Shown piece by piece: positions 23,008-34,643 of a stretch of 64,000 bases of DNA (the first letter of the stretch is position 1; each line of letters starts with the position of its first letter). Origin of the DNA: Cubamyces lactineus (taxonomy: Eukaryota; Basidiomycota; Agaricomycetes; Polyporales; Polyporaceae); assembly GCA_022376465.1 (NCBI GenBank), contig JACDTU010000008.1:1178001-1242000 (forward strand), in the 5' to 3' direction. The notes beneath the pieces were generated by a model. That model was not told where the DNA came from and did no database searches. It was given only the letters and a program-made list of their open reading frames with translations. The position numbers were made by a program, and so were the translations under genes.

Positions 23008-24442
23008 ATGTCGTCTATCACGTTCCCGTACGCGGGACCCAACCATGCGTCGTCGTCGTCGGTGTCGATGAGCGACTCGCAATATGGTAGCCGGTTCTCT
23101 GCTTCCTACGAGCCTCCGTCGGACACCTCGTCGTTTCAGATGAACCCTCTGTCTTCACATCCACCTCGCACACCTCGGACGTCTATTATGTCTAATGGCT
23201 CACACGTCTTTGGAACGGATATCTACGATACCAAAGCCGACGCCGGAGAGAAGCCCCAGGAGATCGAGGCCGAAGACTCGGAAGAGGAGGACGAGAAACC
23301 CGGCTCGGCGAAGAGTCGCGTGCGGAGAGAGGACGTCTGGAGGGAGATGCTCAAGTCGTCCAACGGTCGCGATAAGGCGTTTGTACGTCGACCTTGGCAT
23401 TCGCAAACGAAAGAGGTCGCTATCACGGTGCTCACATCCCGTACAGAAAATCATACAGTATTCCATGAGGATGTACTTGCTGTTCCATCTTGCCGTTACT
23501 TCCAGTCCGGTCTTTCGGGGCCAAAAGCGTCCGCCATGGGAGGCTGAGCTACTGAAACGTCTGACGTCTGCTATTGCAGGGTTCTCTCTAACGAGGTAAG
23601 CCAATGTGGCGCCATTAGCACGGCTCGCTCTAACGTCCTCATGCGTGCACAGGAAATGTCTCATTCTCTTCAACTGGCTCCCTCCGCTCACGTCCATACT
23701 CGCACAGCATTCGTCTGATCCTTACGCGACGAACAAGAACAAGCAGAAGCCTCTGCTACACACCTTCTTGCACGCACCACCACCCGTGCTCTTAGAGTTC
23801 GTCAACGGTCTGGCAGACGACGCCGCCACATTCTCCAGACTTGGTCTGCTTGGAAAGCGTACTGGTGAACGTGCTGGCCGTCTCGCCGACTGGTGTTGGT
23901 TTGCGAGTACCCTTGTGAACCTTGTCGAGAATAGCGTCGAGAGAAGCGTCATTCTTGACCTTCAGCATCAAGGTTCGTACTGCTGTCACTCCTGGATCAT
24001 GCTACGTGGCGCTGACGGCAACGTAGTTGAAAGCCGCCTGTACGCGGAATCAATGGCGGGCGGCGCCACCTCGAAGTCTAATCCGACCGCTAGCAAGCTG
24101 GACGAGAAAGAGCTCGTGCGCTTGCAAAGGCAAGACTACTGGATCCAAGTAACGCGACTGAAATTGCTTATGGACCTGATCTTCGTCTGTGAGTAATTGA
24201 TCACTTTGGGAAGGGACTGGTTTCTCACAATACTGCCTGCCCACAGCATATGATGTCTTCCGTTTCAAGCGCGCGAAGGGACAGGTCCAAACCTTCGCAG
24301 GTCTCGCCTCTGCAGCGCTCAGGTATGTGGCGCGCCACTGCACATGTGCAATTTGGAATGTTGACTGAAATGTCCTCATTGCAGCACCGCCAAGCTGTAC
24401 GACAGACATAAAAATCTGCTGAGCAAGACCCATACCCACTGA
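23008..24442 (+). CDS. PEX11: PEX11-family peroxisome proliferation protein
   Basis: PEX11 proteins sit in the peroxisomal membrane and elongate it before division. Six exons (23008-23382, 23447-23595, 23653-23972, 24027-24188, 24247-24322, 24385-24442) give 379 residues. The first 120 residues are an extension rich in Ser and then acidic (EAEDSEEEDEK). The PEX11 part starts near VWREMLKSSNGRDKAFKIIQ and includes the amphipathic helix region YSMRMYLLFHLAV, a hydrophobic pair around KCLILFNWLPPLTSIL and WCWFASTLVNLVENS, and the late segment RLKLLMDLIFVSYDVFRFK. It ends shortly after LSSTAKLYDRHKNLL. The extension makes it longer than the roughly 240 residues of the classical protein, so it could belong to the PEX11C/Pex25-like branch. 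Confidence 0.85.
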
Positions 24443-24607
24443 CCGGTTCGCCCCTATGATATACCCTTCCATCTTACGATCTGCCACCGCTGGTATCTAG
24501 TCGTTATAGTCCTGTTTATTAGAGCGTATTCGTAATGAGTGCACGGGATAGTAGTACATGTTTTGTCCATAGTGCATGCGGTTTGGGCGCATCACCTCGA
24601 CGACATA

Positions 24608-24946
24608 CTACCAAAGCCACCAGCCAGACTTCTTCTCATTTGACAGTCCAGTGCTCGGTGTAGAGGCGTGAGCTCCATTCTGCAGCTGCTGTCGGAGGGC
24701 AGTGACTTCGGTCTCGAGCTCTTGCACGCGCGCCTGCGCCTCCTCCAGGAACCTCTCATGGGCCAGGTGTTGCTGCCATGTCCTCAGGCCCTAAAAGCGA
24801 CATTGGATGCGGGCCTGGTTACAAAGTGGTCGGTAAGGACGCACGAGATAGACTGCGGAGCCTAGGATGGCGACGGGGATCATGCCAGCGGCGAACTCGG
24901 TGTAGAACTGAGCATGGCGAGAGGGCTCGCGCGGCGAGGAGCTCAT
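24608..24946 (-). CDS. 94-residue single-TM coiled-coil protein
   Basis: Unnamed small protein encoded in two exons (24845-24946 and 24608-24790). After a short Ser/Arg-rich head, residues 16-34 (TEFAAGMIPVAILGSAVYL) form one membrane helix, interrupted by the intron exactly at its end. Residues of about 37-70 (HLAHERFLEEAQARVQELE onward) are a good coiled coil, and the tail ends in KKSGWWLW. A short N-terminus, one TM helix and a cytosolic or intermembrane-space coiled coil suggest a small organelle membrane factor (mitochondrial or ER), but this is inference. It lies convergent to PEX11 with a 165-base gap. A TATATA at 25133-25138 lies about 190 bases upstream. Confidence 0.75.
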
Positions 24947-25936
24947 CCGACGCGCGCTGGCGCGCTGGACCGCATGAAGGGGCAGACGGCGAGACGAGAC
25001 ACGGAGGAAAGCAGACGGCAGCATAGGTTAACTGGTCGGACACAACCACTCGCGAAGTCGTGGTGTTTCACGAAGGTGCGCGGGCGCGCAATGCGAATTT
25101 CGGGGCGTGGGCGATTGCGCAGTGCACGTGGCTATATAAGCGCTTAGCCGCCCTAGCGCTTCCGAGCCACCGTCGCGCGCGGGGCTCCAATTCCAAATGC
25201 AGCGATGCTCAAATGACCGTACTGGCCGCGTTTTCAGGGCAGAGCGAGCTCGGGATGTGCTGGGAGGTAGACGTATCGTCATAGGCACATGGTCGGAGAG
25301 CACAAGGAATCGATAGCAGCGGACCGCTGGGATTTGCACCCTGGACGAGTGGAGCGCGAAAAAACGCCGCAGCATGGACATTCGTCGCGCTTGAGATGCG
25401 GTCATACGACGCGCTCTACGGTGGCAGCGGCACCGCCACTTTGCGCGATAGTTGCCATATCGGGATCGAGGGTTCCCCTGCCTCCATTGCTCCAGCCTGC
25501 ATTTTGCCCGTCCGCACGAGCTGCGGGACCGTTGTGAGCGGACAGACGGGCCCATTGAGAGGCTGCATACTCGAAGGGAACTCAGCACCCTGTAAAATTT
25601 GAGGCAAAGGGCGCGAAAATGACAGGAGGAGCGGAAGTGGCGGGCGCAGCTGGGGCGCGGGACCTGGACCGGCGCCCCGCGATCACGTCCAGGGAGACGC
25701 GGGCCGTGGGAACGATCAGGCGAATATATACCTATCAGAAGTCGTCCCCATTTCGTCTTCTCCAGGCCTTTCAGCATCAAGTCACCCTTGCAAGCGGTCT
25801 CTTCACCGGCTGGGCCTTCGTCGTCGTCGTCGTCGTCGCTGCTCTCGTCGCCGCCGTCGTCGTTGTCGTTTCTCTCTCATCTGCTCGCCCCGTCTCTGTG
25901 TTCGACCCTGCTCAATTGGACTGGCCTCCAATTGCA
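24947..25936. promoter_or_regulatory. Divergent promoter region with two TATA-like boxes
   Basis: Nearly 1 kb between the small TM protein (minus) and the TVP38-type gene (plus). TATATA occurs at 25133-25138, well placed for the minus-strand gene, and at 25725-25730, about 210 bases before the plus-strand start. A minus-strand frame of 250 codons covers much of it, but it is Arg/Ser-rich with no motif and I regard it as non-coding. A TCG/CCG triplet repeat lies at about 25820-25870, in what is probably the leader. Confidence 0.45.
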
Positions 25937-27463
25937 ATGGATTTGCATATGCCCAATCGACTTGGACAATCCTCGCGCGTCCCCCATACCCACCAAGCGC
26001 AACCGGCAACCCCGCAATCATGCTGCCAACCGCAGCCACAACCATACCGATTTGCCCACCTGCAGGAGGTCTACGACGAGAAGGCTAGCTTATCGCAGTT
26101 GGAGGGCATGTCCAAGAGCCCTGCTGGTCTGCCTACGGACATGTCTTCTCAACCTGGCCCTTCTTTCTCGCGTTCGCAAGCTGCCTCTCCTGTGTCCTCA
26201 ATACCTCCTTGGATCCGCTCACAACGCCCTCATTCTCGCCCGCCACAACTGCAACCACCCGCGCCCTGCCCGATCGCGTCAAGTTGGGCCTCACCTCCTC
26301 ATCTCGCCTCGTCACCATACACTCGTCCGCGCGGTCTCCGGATAGCTAATCTACTCAAACCTTGGATCCCTATAATTCTGTACGTTATGACGACTTTGGG
26401 CTTTCTTGCTGCTGTCAGTTTCTGGAAAGTCGAGGTCTTCCAAGGTAAGCGCCCCGGACCGCCTTTCTTCGCCTATACACTTGTTGACAACCACTTCTGC
26501 GATCTGCATTGCATTGTGTCCAGGTCTAGACCAGCTATCACACTGGTTGCAGTCCGATACTTATCTTGGATACGCTGTGATCTTTGCTCTCATCTTCATC
26601 ACCACATTCCGTGAGTGCTCATCTCCAAGCCTTCTGGATCGCAGCTGACAGGATCTGTTTGACGCACAGCTCCTGTCCCGCTATATTCCACACTCATTAT
26701 ACTCTCTGGCTACACCTTCGGCCCTTGGACTGGCGCTATCATATCGTACTGGGCCTCCCTCGCTGGCGCACTCGTCGTATTCACAGTCTCCCGCACGTTC
26801 TTCCGCGCGAGCATATCTAGATGGCTATCATGCACGGTCACGATCAAACGCATTGTGCGCGCAATCGAGAACAACCCGAAGCTCCTTTTCCTCATCCGCC
26901 TCGCCCCTTACCCCTACAACGTCATGAACTGCCTCCTCGCCGCATCTCCTAGCCTCACTCTCCGTACCTACACGCTCTGCACCGCGCTGTCTCTCCCCAA
27001 GCTCATCATCCACACAAGTATCGGAAGTTCTATCCATTCTTTCGCATCGTATCACGTTTCACGGCCAGCGGGCACTGCGCCTGCATCTGATGAAGACGAA
27101 GGGAGCACGCTTTCCCACTACTCAACCATCGCCGGCATCGTCCTATGTCTGGCCATCTTCGTGTATCTCTCATATATCACCCGCAAGGCTGTGGACGAGG
27201 AGTTGCAAGATGAAGACGCCCTGGACGCGCGGTACTCGGAGGAACGAGTCGCGTTCCTTGCGAGCCAGGATCCGGCAAGCTTTGACGTCGAGGAGGCTAT
27301 GGTCGAGGCCCCGGTGCGGACACCCCTCGCCATCCGCCCTCTCCTTCCCCGCACGGACTCACCGATAGCCGTGGGTCCTACGGCCACTGAGCCCCCAGTA
27401 ACCGGGTCCGGCATCAGCGCAAACGAAAGTGGTGGCACGGACCTCTCAGGATCGGACGCTTAA
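25937..27463 (+). CDS. TVP38: TVP38/TMEM64-type (VTT/DedA-like) membrane protein
   Basis: Integral membrane protein of the VTT (SNARE-associated Golgi, DedA) superfamily. Yeast Tvp38 is a Golgi protein, and relatives VMP1 and TMEM41B scramble lipids. Exons 25937-26444, 26524-26610 and 26670-27463 give 462 residues. A Ser/Pro/Gln-rich cytosolic head of about 135 residues precedes the first TM helix (PWIPIILYVMTTLGFLAAV). A second follows at YLGYAVIFALIFITTF, and the VTT core contains the re-entrant glycine motif GYTFGPWTGAIISYWASLAG and the pattern FLIRLAPYPYNVMNCLLAAS. A last TM helix (GIVLCLAIFVYLSYI) leads to an acidic, then Pro/Ser-rich tail. I chose the ATG at 25937: the frame stays open upstream, but that part is a triplet-repeat leader. 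Confidence 0.87.
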
Positions 27464-29884
27464 TTATGGATGTATATTTTGCGCGTGCGCGCACATGGAC
27501 GCTGTACAAAAGATCGCACGCGGTATGTAAGATTCGTTAGAAGTTTCAGCGGCTGCTGGGTGTTTTTGTTCGACTTGGTGGCCTTACCGTACTGCTTCGG
27601 GACGGCCGTGCTTGGCGGCCGTTCCCCCTCCTCCCACTCGCTCTTTGGCTTCGTCGACATACAGTACAATCACGACTACACACTTGCAATTTGGCTGGCA
27701 GTTACTGGTAGGCCGTAGAGGAGTAGGAAGTGCCTGCGGGCTGCTGGAAGAGTTGGTGTGTACTAGTAGTAGTTTTGCCCAGCAGCGAGATAGCGCCTGG
27801 TGTCGTTTGGGTTGTCGCTGTCGCTGCTGTCGGACTGAAAATGCTTTCATCTTCGCGAATCGAATCAATGACTCACAATGGCCTTGGAGAAGCATATGCT
27901 TGTTCAGCTAGACCCGTATCTGTACGCTCCGGGTTCCTCTGGCGGACCTGGAAGAAGTGTCAAAGTGCACACGGTGCGTGAAGGGCTAATTGGCATGCGC
28001 ATGCGCTAGGAAGCTATTCGTGGCGATCGTAACACGTACATGGTACGATGACGCGCGCGGGAGCTTGGCAAGCAAGCAGCGAACCCGAAGCCAGAAGCTC
28101 ACGGGAAAGCGCGAGTGAACGTGCGAGGTACGTGGCCGTAGCTCATAGGATTAGGAGGGCACATGCCCCGCCGATGGCGCGTACTATAACTGCGCGACCG
28201 GCGTAAGCCATATACGAAGGGCAACCCCCTAAGGCCGGTCGGTCACTTGACGGGGCAAGCCCTAGAAACATTTCATGCCCAGCACTCGAGCACGGGGATG
28301 CAGCTGCGATCGAACCCTGGCGTCGAGGACCTCGAGGTGACGAACGTCTTCTGCGGAGACGTGCAGGGTGACTCGGCAGGGCACTTCTCTGGCTGAAAGC
28401 GCGCGCGTCAGGGATGAGTAGGCGGGGGAGTTTGGGTGCAGACGTCTCGTTACGAACCGGCGAGCTGAATGCCTGTGCACCGATCGGGGGGAGACGATGA
28501 GCTCGATCGAGCTACCCACAGATCTCGTCTCTTCCCTTCGAACGACGAGTGGGTAGCGCCGGATCCAGAAGCAGAGCGGTATTGAGTGGCGAGTGGCATC
28601 GCGCTCCGCGGGGCACGGCTGACACCGAGATGAACATTGAGTGCTCAGTGCTGCTCACCGTCACTGTCCAAGGGCCATCCCGCGCTCGGGGTCAATGTAG
28701 CACACAGTGCATACCGGCGAGCCGATAGTGCGAGGCTTGAACAGGATGTATTGTGGGCGAATGCATATGGCCATGGACGCAGCCCCTCGATATGTTTAGA
28801 CCTGCTCGAGCGCGTGCCGGACAGGGGTGGGGGGAGGCGCCATGCGGGGATATGGCGGGCGGACTCCGGGCTGTCGTGTGGGTGTGCCAGGTGCCAGGCC
28901 CCGGGGGCGCGAGAGCCTGTCGTGCAACGTTCAAAGTGCACCGTTTTTGATGATGGCGATGCTCGTGTGAGAGGTCGGCATGATCATGAGGATGTCGGAG
29001 GAGGCAGAGATACCGCGCCGGCGAGACGGGATGAGGGTGACGGGGTAGTATCATTTCTTAGGAGTTTGAACGGTCCGGAAGGCACAAAGTGTCGAGTTAC
29101 GCACTTAGATCGCGGGGTGCGGAGGGAAGTATGATGGTGTCGGGACCGGGAGCTTTGGTTGCAGTGTGTTGAACGTGTGCGGAGGAAGACATAAGGTGTC
29201 GTTCCATGTGGTGGCTTCCTGGATTAGGGCACGTCTCGAACTGGGAAATATTGGACAGACAATCATGCATACTTCTCGACATGAGGCCTGTCGTTCCGTG
29301 TCCAAGAAACGTACAAGGCGAAATGTGGTCGTGAGGGACACAAAAGTCAGGTCTCTTCGAAGAGCCCCCTGGCTTTTGCCGAAGTCATCGCCGATGTGTG
29401 GAGATCCTCGCTTGAGCCGTTCATACATACCAGACGTGTGTACATTCCTCCCACATTTTCGCGTGTCAAACTTGTGGGATCCCGGTTGTCACTGAGATAC
29501 TCTCACTGGCGACGTAGGTATACAAGGCCACACCCGATAGTCCATCAGGATTCTACGATAAGCCGCGTTAGAAAACATCCGTGTGCGCAATTCCATCTGT
29601 GCGATGCAGGGAGTTGCTTACCTGCCTGTGAAAGGAGCATATCACAGCCGCATTGATGTCGCATTGTCTATGTGACAGATCAAGCGATCGTTGCGGCAGC
29701 GATAGAGAAAGACCGCAGAAGGAGCGGCTGCGGGCTATCAGACCTCTGTTGAGATGTCATGCACGCCGACCACGCTGCATATGCTTCGCGTCGAATGATA
29801 CATGGTGATATTGCGATTTGGATACATGGGCGGAAGAGCAGCTACATTGCCTTGTGCAGATGTCGACAGGAGATAATGTCGGGA
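27464..29884. other. Gene-poor 2.4-kb stretch
   Basis: The first few hundred bases are probably the 3' end of the TVP38-type gene. Beyond this I see only weak frames. The best is minus-strand 28262-28519 (85 codons, no ATG at its start, third positions fairly GC-rich, no domain). It might be the last exon of an unrecognised gene or chance. Frames at about 28637-29134 (plus) and 29105-29428 (minus) overlap one another and have no motif. No RNA gene or mobile element was seen. Confidence 0.35.
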
Positions 29885-30501
29885 TTACTTGTCAGAGTGG
29901 CCGAGCGACTTTCCGGGCTGGATATGATCTCTGATGCGCTGCTTCTACACGGCGGTCAGCACATGTGCGAAGCTTGACCCTGATTATGTTCGACGGTCAC
30001 TCACGAGAACCTTGAGTTCTGGGAACCCGCCCTCGACCTTCCTGTCCCACACCAAGATAGGGGGCTGGTTGGCAAGGGAGAGCCAGACACGGAAGCGTCC
30101 GGCCGTGTCCTCAGCATTCAACGGCACGATGGTTATTGCCTTGAGCGTCGGGGATGGGAACGTGAGAAAGAGCTCTGTGGATACCCATGATGCTCTATGC
30201 AACCTGTGGGGTGGTGTAAGGTACTGCAATAAAGCACCGGAAGTGAGATGCCAGAAAAGTACGTGCGACGCACCATCGGCACTAGGAGTTGCTCAGACAA
30301 TCGGTCAGAGAAGTATGTCATATAATTGCCACGTACTCTATCGCAGAATTCAATGGTGATGGTGGGTGCAAGGTCTGGGGGAGGAGGCACAAATGTGCTG
30401 GGGTCTATGCTTGCTGTGACAGGCTGTGGAGGTAGAGTCGACTGCTCCGCAGGGTTACTGCCATCGGGCTTGCAGTCAGCACATGCAACCGTGTCTGCCA
30501 T
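29885..30501 (-). CDS. Rdx-family (SelW/SelT-like) thioredoxin-fold protein
   Basis: Three exons (30337-30501, 30005-30223, 29885-29944) give 147 residues. After a Pro-rich head of about 45 residues comes the first strand TITIEFCDR, then LHRASWVSTELFLTFPSP, ITIVPLNAEDTAGRFRVWL, and the hallmark WDRKVEGGFPELKVL, ending KQRIRDHIQPGKSLGHSDK. This is the Rdx (selenoprotein W-like) fold, linked to redox regulation in animals and of unknown role in fungi. The canonical CxxC (or CxxU) redox motif at the first strand is reduced here to a single Cys (FCDR followed by Tyr in my model), so simple thiol redox chemistry is doubtful. The second exon's acceptor is uncertain by a few residues. It is divergent from PCH2. 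Confidence 0.85.
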
Positions 30502-30892
30502 ATCTAGAAGGTTAGTCCATTGAGTACTGTTTTGTAGAGCAACTTAGACAGCGTATCATTACCCTTCGCTTGATTTAGCCTCTTGTAACGAAGCTTTGTC
30601 ACGGTACCACAAGCTCGAGGTGTGAGGTAAAGCTATGAACGAACAATTCACAACCCACAACTCGATGACGATCCAAGTTGCCCATGTAAGCAAGGCGATC
30701 ACGTGGTCGTGACGCGTTAATTGTAGGCACGCGCGAACCACGGGCGAGCGCCATCGACGCGTTTTGCCTTGTTCCACCACCACCACCATCATCCCAGTTC
30801 TTCCGTACGCTCTCTGCACGCAGAAAATTTACCTCCTTGGGACGATCACGACAGCATTACAAGGAAAGCGCTTCGAAACGTAGCCGCATAGG
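30502..30892. promoter_or_regulatory. Shared promoter, Rdx protein / PCH2
   Basis: A 391-base spacer between divergent start codons. It includes a short run of CCA repeats at about 30776-30793, and no clear TATA box. The pairing links a presumed housekeeping gene with a meiotic gene, so the two halves may be regulated differently. Confidence 0.45.
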
Positions 30893-32790
30893 ATGCAAAC
30901 AGACCAAGACTTCGCAATGAGCGCATCGGTTGCAGAATCGCAATCAACTGTCTGGCCTATACACAGTGCGTGCAGAAATATCGTATCACAGAGCTGTATT
31001 GCTAACACGACAATTCCGTTGGTAGTTGAAGTCAGAGTGGCTCAGAATGCTACATCTCGCTTCGATACGATCCGTCATGCCGTGCACGCCTACCTCACCT
31101 CATCCCTTTCCCACATCTATCTCCCTTCGACGATACAGGGATGGGAAGACGTCTCCCTACTCGCCTCGTCTATTGAGAAAATAGTTGCAGCGGAGTCACC
31201 TTGCCCGACGGCATCCTTACCCATCGAGCAGACGGCTCTGCAAATCCATGTCTATCAGCCTACGGACTCGGACGCGTTTGAAGAGTTAACGAGTGGCAGC
31301 GGTCGCGGAGAAGACGAGCAGATTATGGCAGCCAGCGTTTGCGAACTTCCAAGCATGTCATGGGAGGGCCTTTGGGAGAGCTTGATCTACTCCGACGACA
31401 TCAAGTCGAAGTTACTGGACTACATATATGCGACTGTCGTGTTCAGCGATGCGGACGTTGACTGTACGTTGGTTGATTTAGGCATACGCTGCATTGCATC
31501 TCACGCTCCCAACAGTCAACGTGGTATCTTGGAACCGCGTAGTTCTTCTACATGGTCCACCAGGCACAGGGAAGACCTCCTTGTGCCGAGCACTTGCGCA
31601 AAAGCTCTCCATTCGCCTTTCTCACAGGTGTGTAAACACATTGTTCGATTTCATTTTGAAGTCGATGCTTATTATGTGCTTAGATATTCACATGCACGTC
31701 TACTAGAAATCAATTCACATTCGCTGTTCTCTCGCTGGTTCTCGGAGTCCGGCAAGCTCGTCCAAAAGCTGTTTAGTAGCATCACGGAGATGGTGGAAGA
31801 CGAGGAAACCTTCGTTATCGTACTCATCGGTACGTACGACGTCGTTGTAAGCGCAAAAGTACTAACGACCATGTGCAGATGAGGTCGAGTCACTTACTGC
31901 AGCACGAGCCGGCGCAATGGCTGGGACAGAGCCCTCGGACGCTCTAAGGGTCAGTGACAGGCTCAATGAGGAAGTACTCTACTAACAAGAGTACGTCCAG
32001 GTTGTGAACGCCTTGCTCACCCAGCTGGATAAGCTCAAGCACAGGAAGAATTGTCTGGTGATGTCGACGAGTAACCTGGCTACAGCCATAGGTGAGCTGC
32101 CCTCGATCATTGCAAACATTCTTACATTGACGTGTTGTAGACTCCGCCTTCGTTGACCGTGCTGATATCGTTCAGTATGTTGATTTGCCGCCGCGCGAGG
32201 CGATCTATGAGATCCTGCGCGGTTGTCTCATTGAGCTGGTCAAGAAGGGCATCATATCCGATATCGTAAGTAAAGGAGTCCTTGCCTTCGTGAGGAGTGG
32301 AGCTGACAAGCTGCCGTTCGCAGGAGGTGCCAAGCCTGCCCCAAGCTCAGATTTTCGAGCGCACTGCCCAATTCTCGAACCTCAGTCTTGACCCCACGGT
32401 GTCAGAACAGTCTCCGCCTTCGGCCTCACAAACGGAGCGTCTTCAGTCCCGCGAGAGGTCGAAGTCTATTGCTCTGCGCCTGCTCAAGCTCGCTCAAAAA
32501 TGCAGAGTTAGTGGCAAAGTTGCGCGGCAGCTTGTATCTCACAACTGATGATATTTCAGGATCAGGAGATGTCCGGTCGTTCACTACGGCGTCTGCCCGT
32601 CCTGGCGCATGCTCGCTACATTGGCACGCTGCCTTCCGCATTGCCGCGTGTTTCTGCTCGGCCGAATGGAATATCCAAGTCAAATGGGCAAGAACCTCGT
32701 GGTGGAGGTGCTGCGGTGGAGACGTGGTTGGATGCCATGGAGCGCGTTGTTGAGAGTCAAGCAACTGAAAGAGCACGCTTGCAGCACTAG
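30893..32790 (+). CDS. PCH2: PCH2/TRIP13 AAA+ ATPase (pachytene checkpoint)
   Basis: Hexameric AAA+ ATPase that remodels HORMA-domain proteins (Hop1, Mad2) in meiosis and the spindle checkpoint. Nine exons: 30893-30965, 31026-31463, 31516-31627, 31684-31829, 31879-31949, 32001-32091, 32141-32265, 32324-32506, 32560-32790, giving 489 residues. The N-terminal domain holds PIHIEVRVAQ. Walker A ([19 protein letters not shown]) is near residue 185 and Walker B with sensor region (FVIVLIDEVESL) near 250-260. The second region of homology is [20 protein letters not shown], followed by the family-specific [16 protein letters not shown] and late [17 protein letters not shown]. All key ATPase residues are present. 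The family match is strong throughout. The exon 1 junction is the least certain. Confidence 0.94.
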
Positions 32791-33230
32791 TCTCACGTAT
32801 ACCATGTCCCGACCTTTTGTTGTAACCTGTATAACATGCTATGTGACGAATGGTCCCTAGGCGTCTAGTAGCAGTCTGACGGGTTGTTGTCCAGTTTAGC
32901 AGAGGAGACTGTTGGATGTAAGATATATGTGCAGTCGCACACCAGGACTGTATCAGGATATATCTGAATGTCGCCAACGGCAGTATGGGACTCGGAAGTT
33001 GCGTTCCACGCGAGCCACCTCACGAACTCGAGTCGAGGATCTTGAACACCTTCCATCTTGAGCCTGACGTGTCACCATGGGCGTCTATGACTCGTGCACA
33101 GCTGCGACTTGGCTGCGACTTGCACGCATCTGGGCCGGTACTCTCATAGCTGCCAAATACACTACTTCACTGCGAAACACAATTGCTTGCCACTGAGCCT
33201 TCTGCACCGTACCAAACTCACTCGAGAGCA
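32791..33230. other. Intergenic spacer PCH2 / YIPF
   Basis: 440 bases between two genes on the plus strand: the 3' end of PCH2 and the promoter of the YIPF-type gene. Minus-strand frames here are shadows without motifs. I see nothing else in it. Confidence 0.45.
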
Positions 33231-34432
33231 ATGGCGTATGTTGCAATCGAATCAGATGAGGTAAGTCGAGGGTCGAACTACGTCACTTCCCGCTCCTCAT
33301 AGCATTGACGGTAGCCTTGCGTTCTAGCGGATGGATGAAGGCCCCGAGAGGCTTCAGTTCCAGTGTATGTCCAATATCTTACCGCGTGGAATATAGGTGT
33401 TGAATGTCGCCGGGTAGCCTTTCTGAGTACAGACGCGAGGGCGGCAAACCAAGGGACCACCAATGCATCTAGAGGTGCGTGCAGTGCTCAGCCAATCCAT
33501 ATGTGCGAGCTACAAACCCGTGCATTTACGCAGGATACATATCCGACGGACCTTCCAAGAACTCTGGTTTCTGGACATTAGACTACTATCAACCATACTT
33601 CGATGTTGACACCAAGACGGTGAGCATGACCGTCAACCCGTCCACTTCTGCTCCCCTACCTACCCCCGATTGTCTCGGTCTCATGCGTCTGCACCAGGTC
33701 CTCCGCCGATGCTATACGACCCTCCTCCCTCGCTCCTCAAGCTACCTCTCTGCACATCTCACACCTAGCGCCGATCTCTACGGGCCCTTCTGGACACTCA
33801 CCACGCTCATCTTCGCCCTCTTCGTCTTCTCATCGCTCGCGTCGTCCATCGCCGCCTACCTCTCGAACCCATCCGACTCGTCCGCGGCCGTGCTCGAGTA
33901 CGACTTCGGGCTGCTCTCGACCGCGGTCGGACTCGTGTACGCGTACGGTTTGGGGGTGCCCGTGCTGCTGTGGCTTGCGCTGCGGTACCTGGGCGTGGGC
34001 GAGTGGAGCGTTGTTGAGGCGGTCTCGGTGTGGGGGTATGGGCAGTTCGTGTGGATCCCGGTATCGGTGAGTCTGTCCGGCCGTGCTGGACGTGTTCTTC
34101 CATGGTCCTCTAACTGAACGCTTTGAACAGCTGTTGTGCGTCATCCCCGTCCCGATCGTCCGCTGGGTCCTTGTCGGTGTTGCGTTTGTTTTCTCGGGGT
34201 GGTTCTTGACTGCCAATGTCTACCCCATCTTGGCGACGGTACGTCTCAGGACCTACTCGCGAGCAATGTTGAGACTCATGCCACCGCTTGTCGACAGGCG
34301 GACGCGAAGCCTGTGCGGCTCATCATCATCCTTCTCGCGGTCCTGCACGCCGGAGTCGCATTGTGCTTCAAGATCCTGTTCTTCAGCTACTACGTTGTGA
34401 AGGAGGTTGGGCCGCAGGATCCCCTTCCCTGA
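33231..34432 (+). CDS. YIPF1/2-type Golgi membrane protein (Yip1 domain)
   Basis: Yip1-family proteins are multi-pass membrane proteins of the Golgi that interact with Rab GTPases. Six exons (33231-33260, 33328-33364, 33433-33474, 33534-34066, 34131-34238, 34298-34432) give 294 residues. The first three are short (30, 37 and 42 bases). The cytosolic head has the family pattern FWTLDYYQPYFDVDT. After that LYGPFWTLTTLIFALFVFSS begins the first TM helix, followed by LLSTAVGLVYAYGLGVPVLL, the signature VSVWGYGQFVWIPVS, IVRWVLVGVAFVFSGWFL, and the last helix LIIILLAVLHAGVALC. Five TM helices and the short polar tail fit human YIPF1/YIPF2 in layout. It is convergent with the rhomboid gene, 211 bases away. 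Confidence 0.88.
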
Positions 34433-34643
34433 GTTACCAGCCTTCGCATGTCTGGGGTTTGTCATAGGAGTAGTGGTAATTCATTGCATTCCTCTACAGT
34501 ACGAGCACTGACTACAACAGAGAATGTGTATTTGGCACCATGAATGCCCTCGATGGCACATGTCTTCCTAGACGTGCACCAGCACCTACCATGCGGCCGG
34601 CCGGCTTGCAGTGTATGAACGGAAAATCGTGAGATTGAGGAAC

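Noticed and set aside
25315..25350. Minus-strand B-box-like sequence (GGGTGCAAATCCC) suggesting a tRNA
   Set aside because: The T-stem has a mismatch, the loop lacks the usual TTC, and no A-box or acceptor stem is found upstream.
25028..25780. 250-codon minus-strand frame
   Set aside because: Arg/Ser-rich composition, no domain, and it covers the divergent promoter and two TATA-like boxes.
28296..28325. Minus-strand GGTTCGATCG resembling a tRNA B-box
   Set aside because: The flanking bases do not form a T-stem and no A-box lies upstream. It sits inside an open frame.
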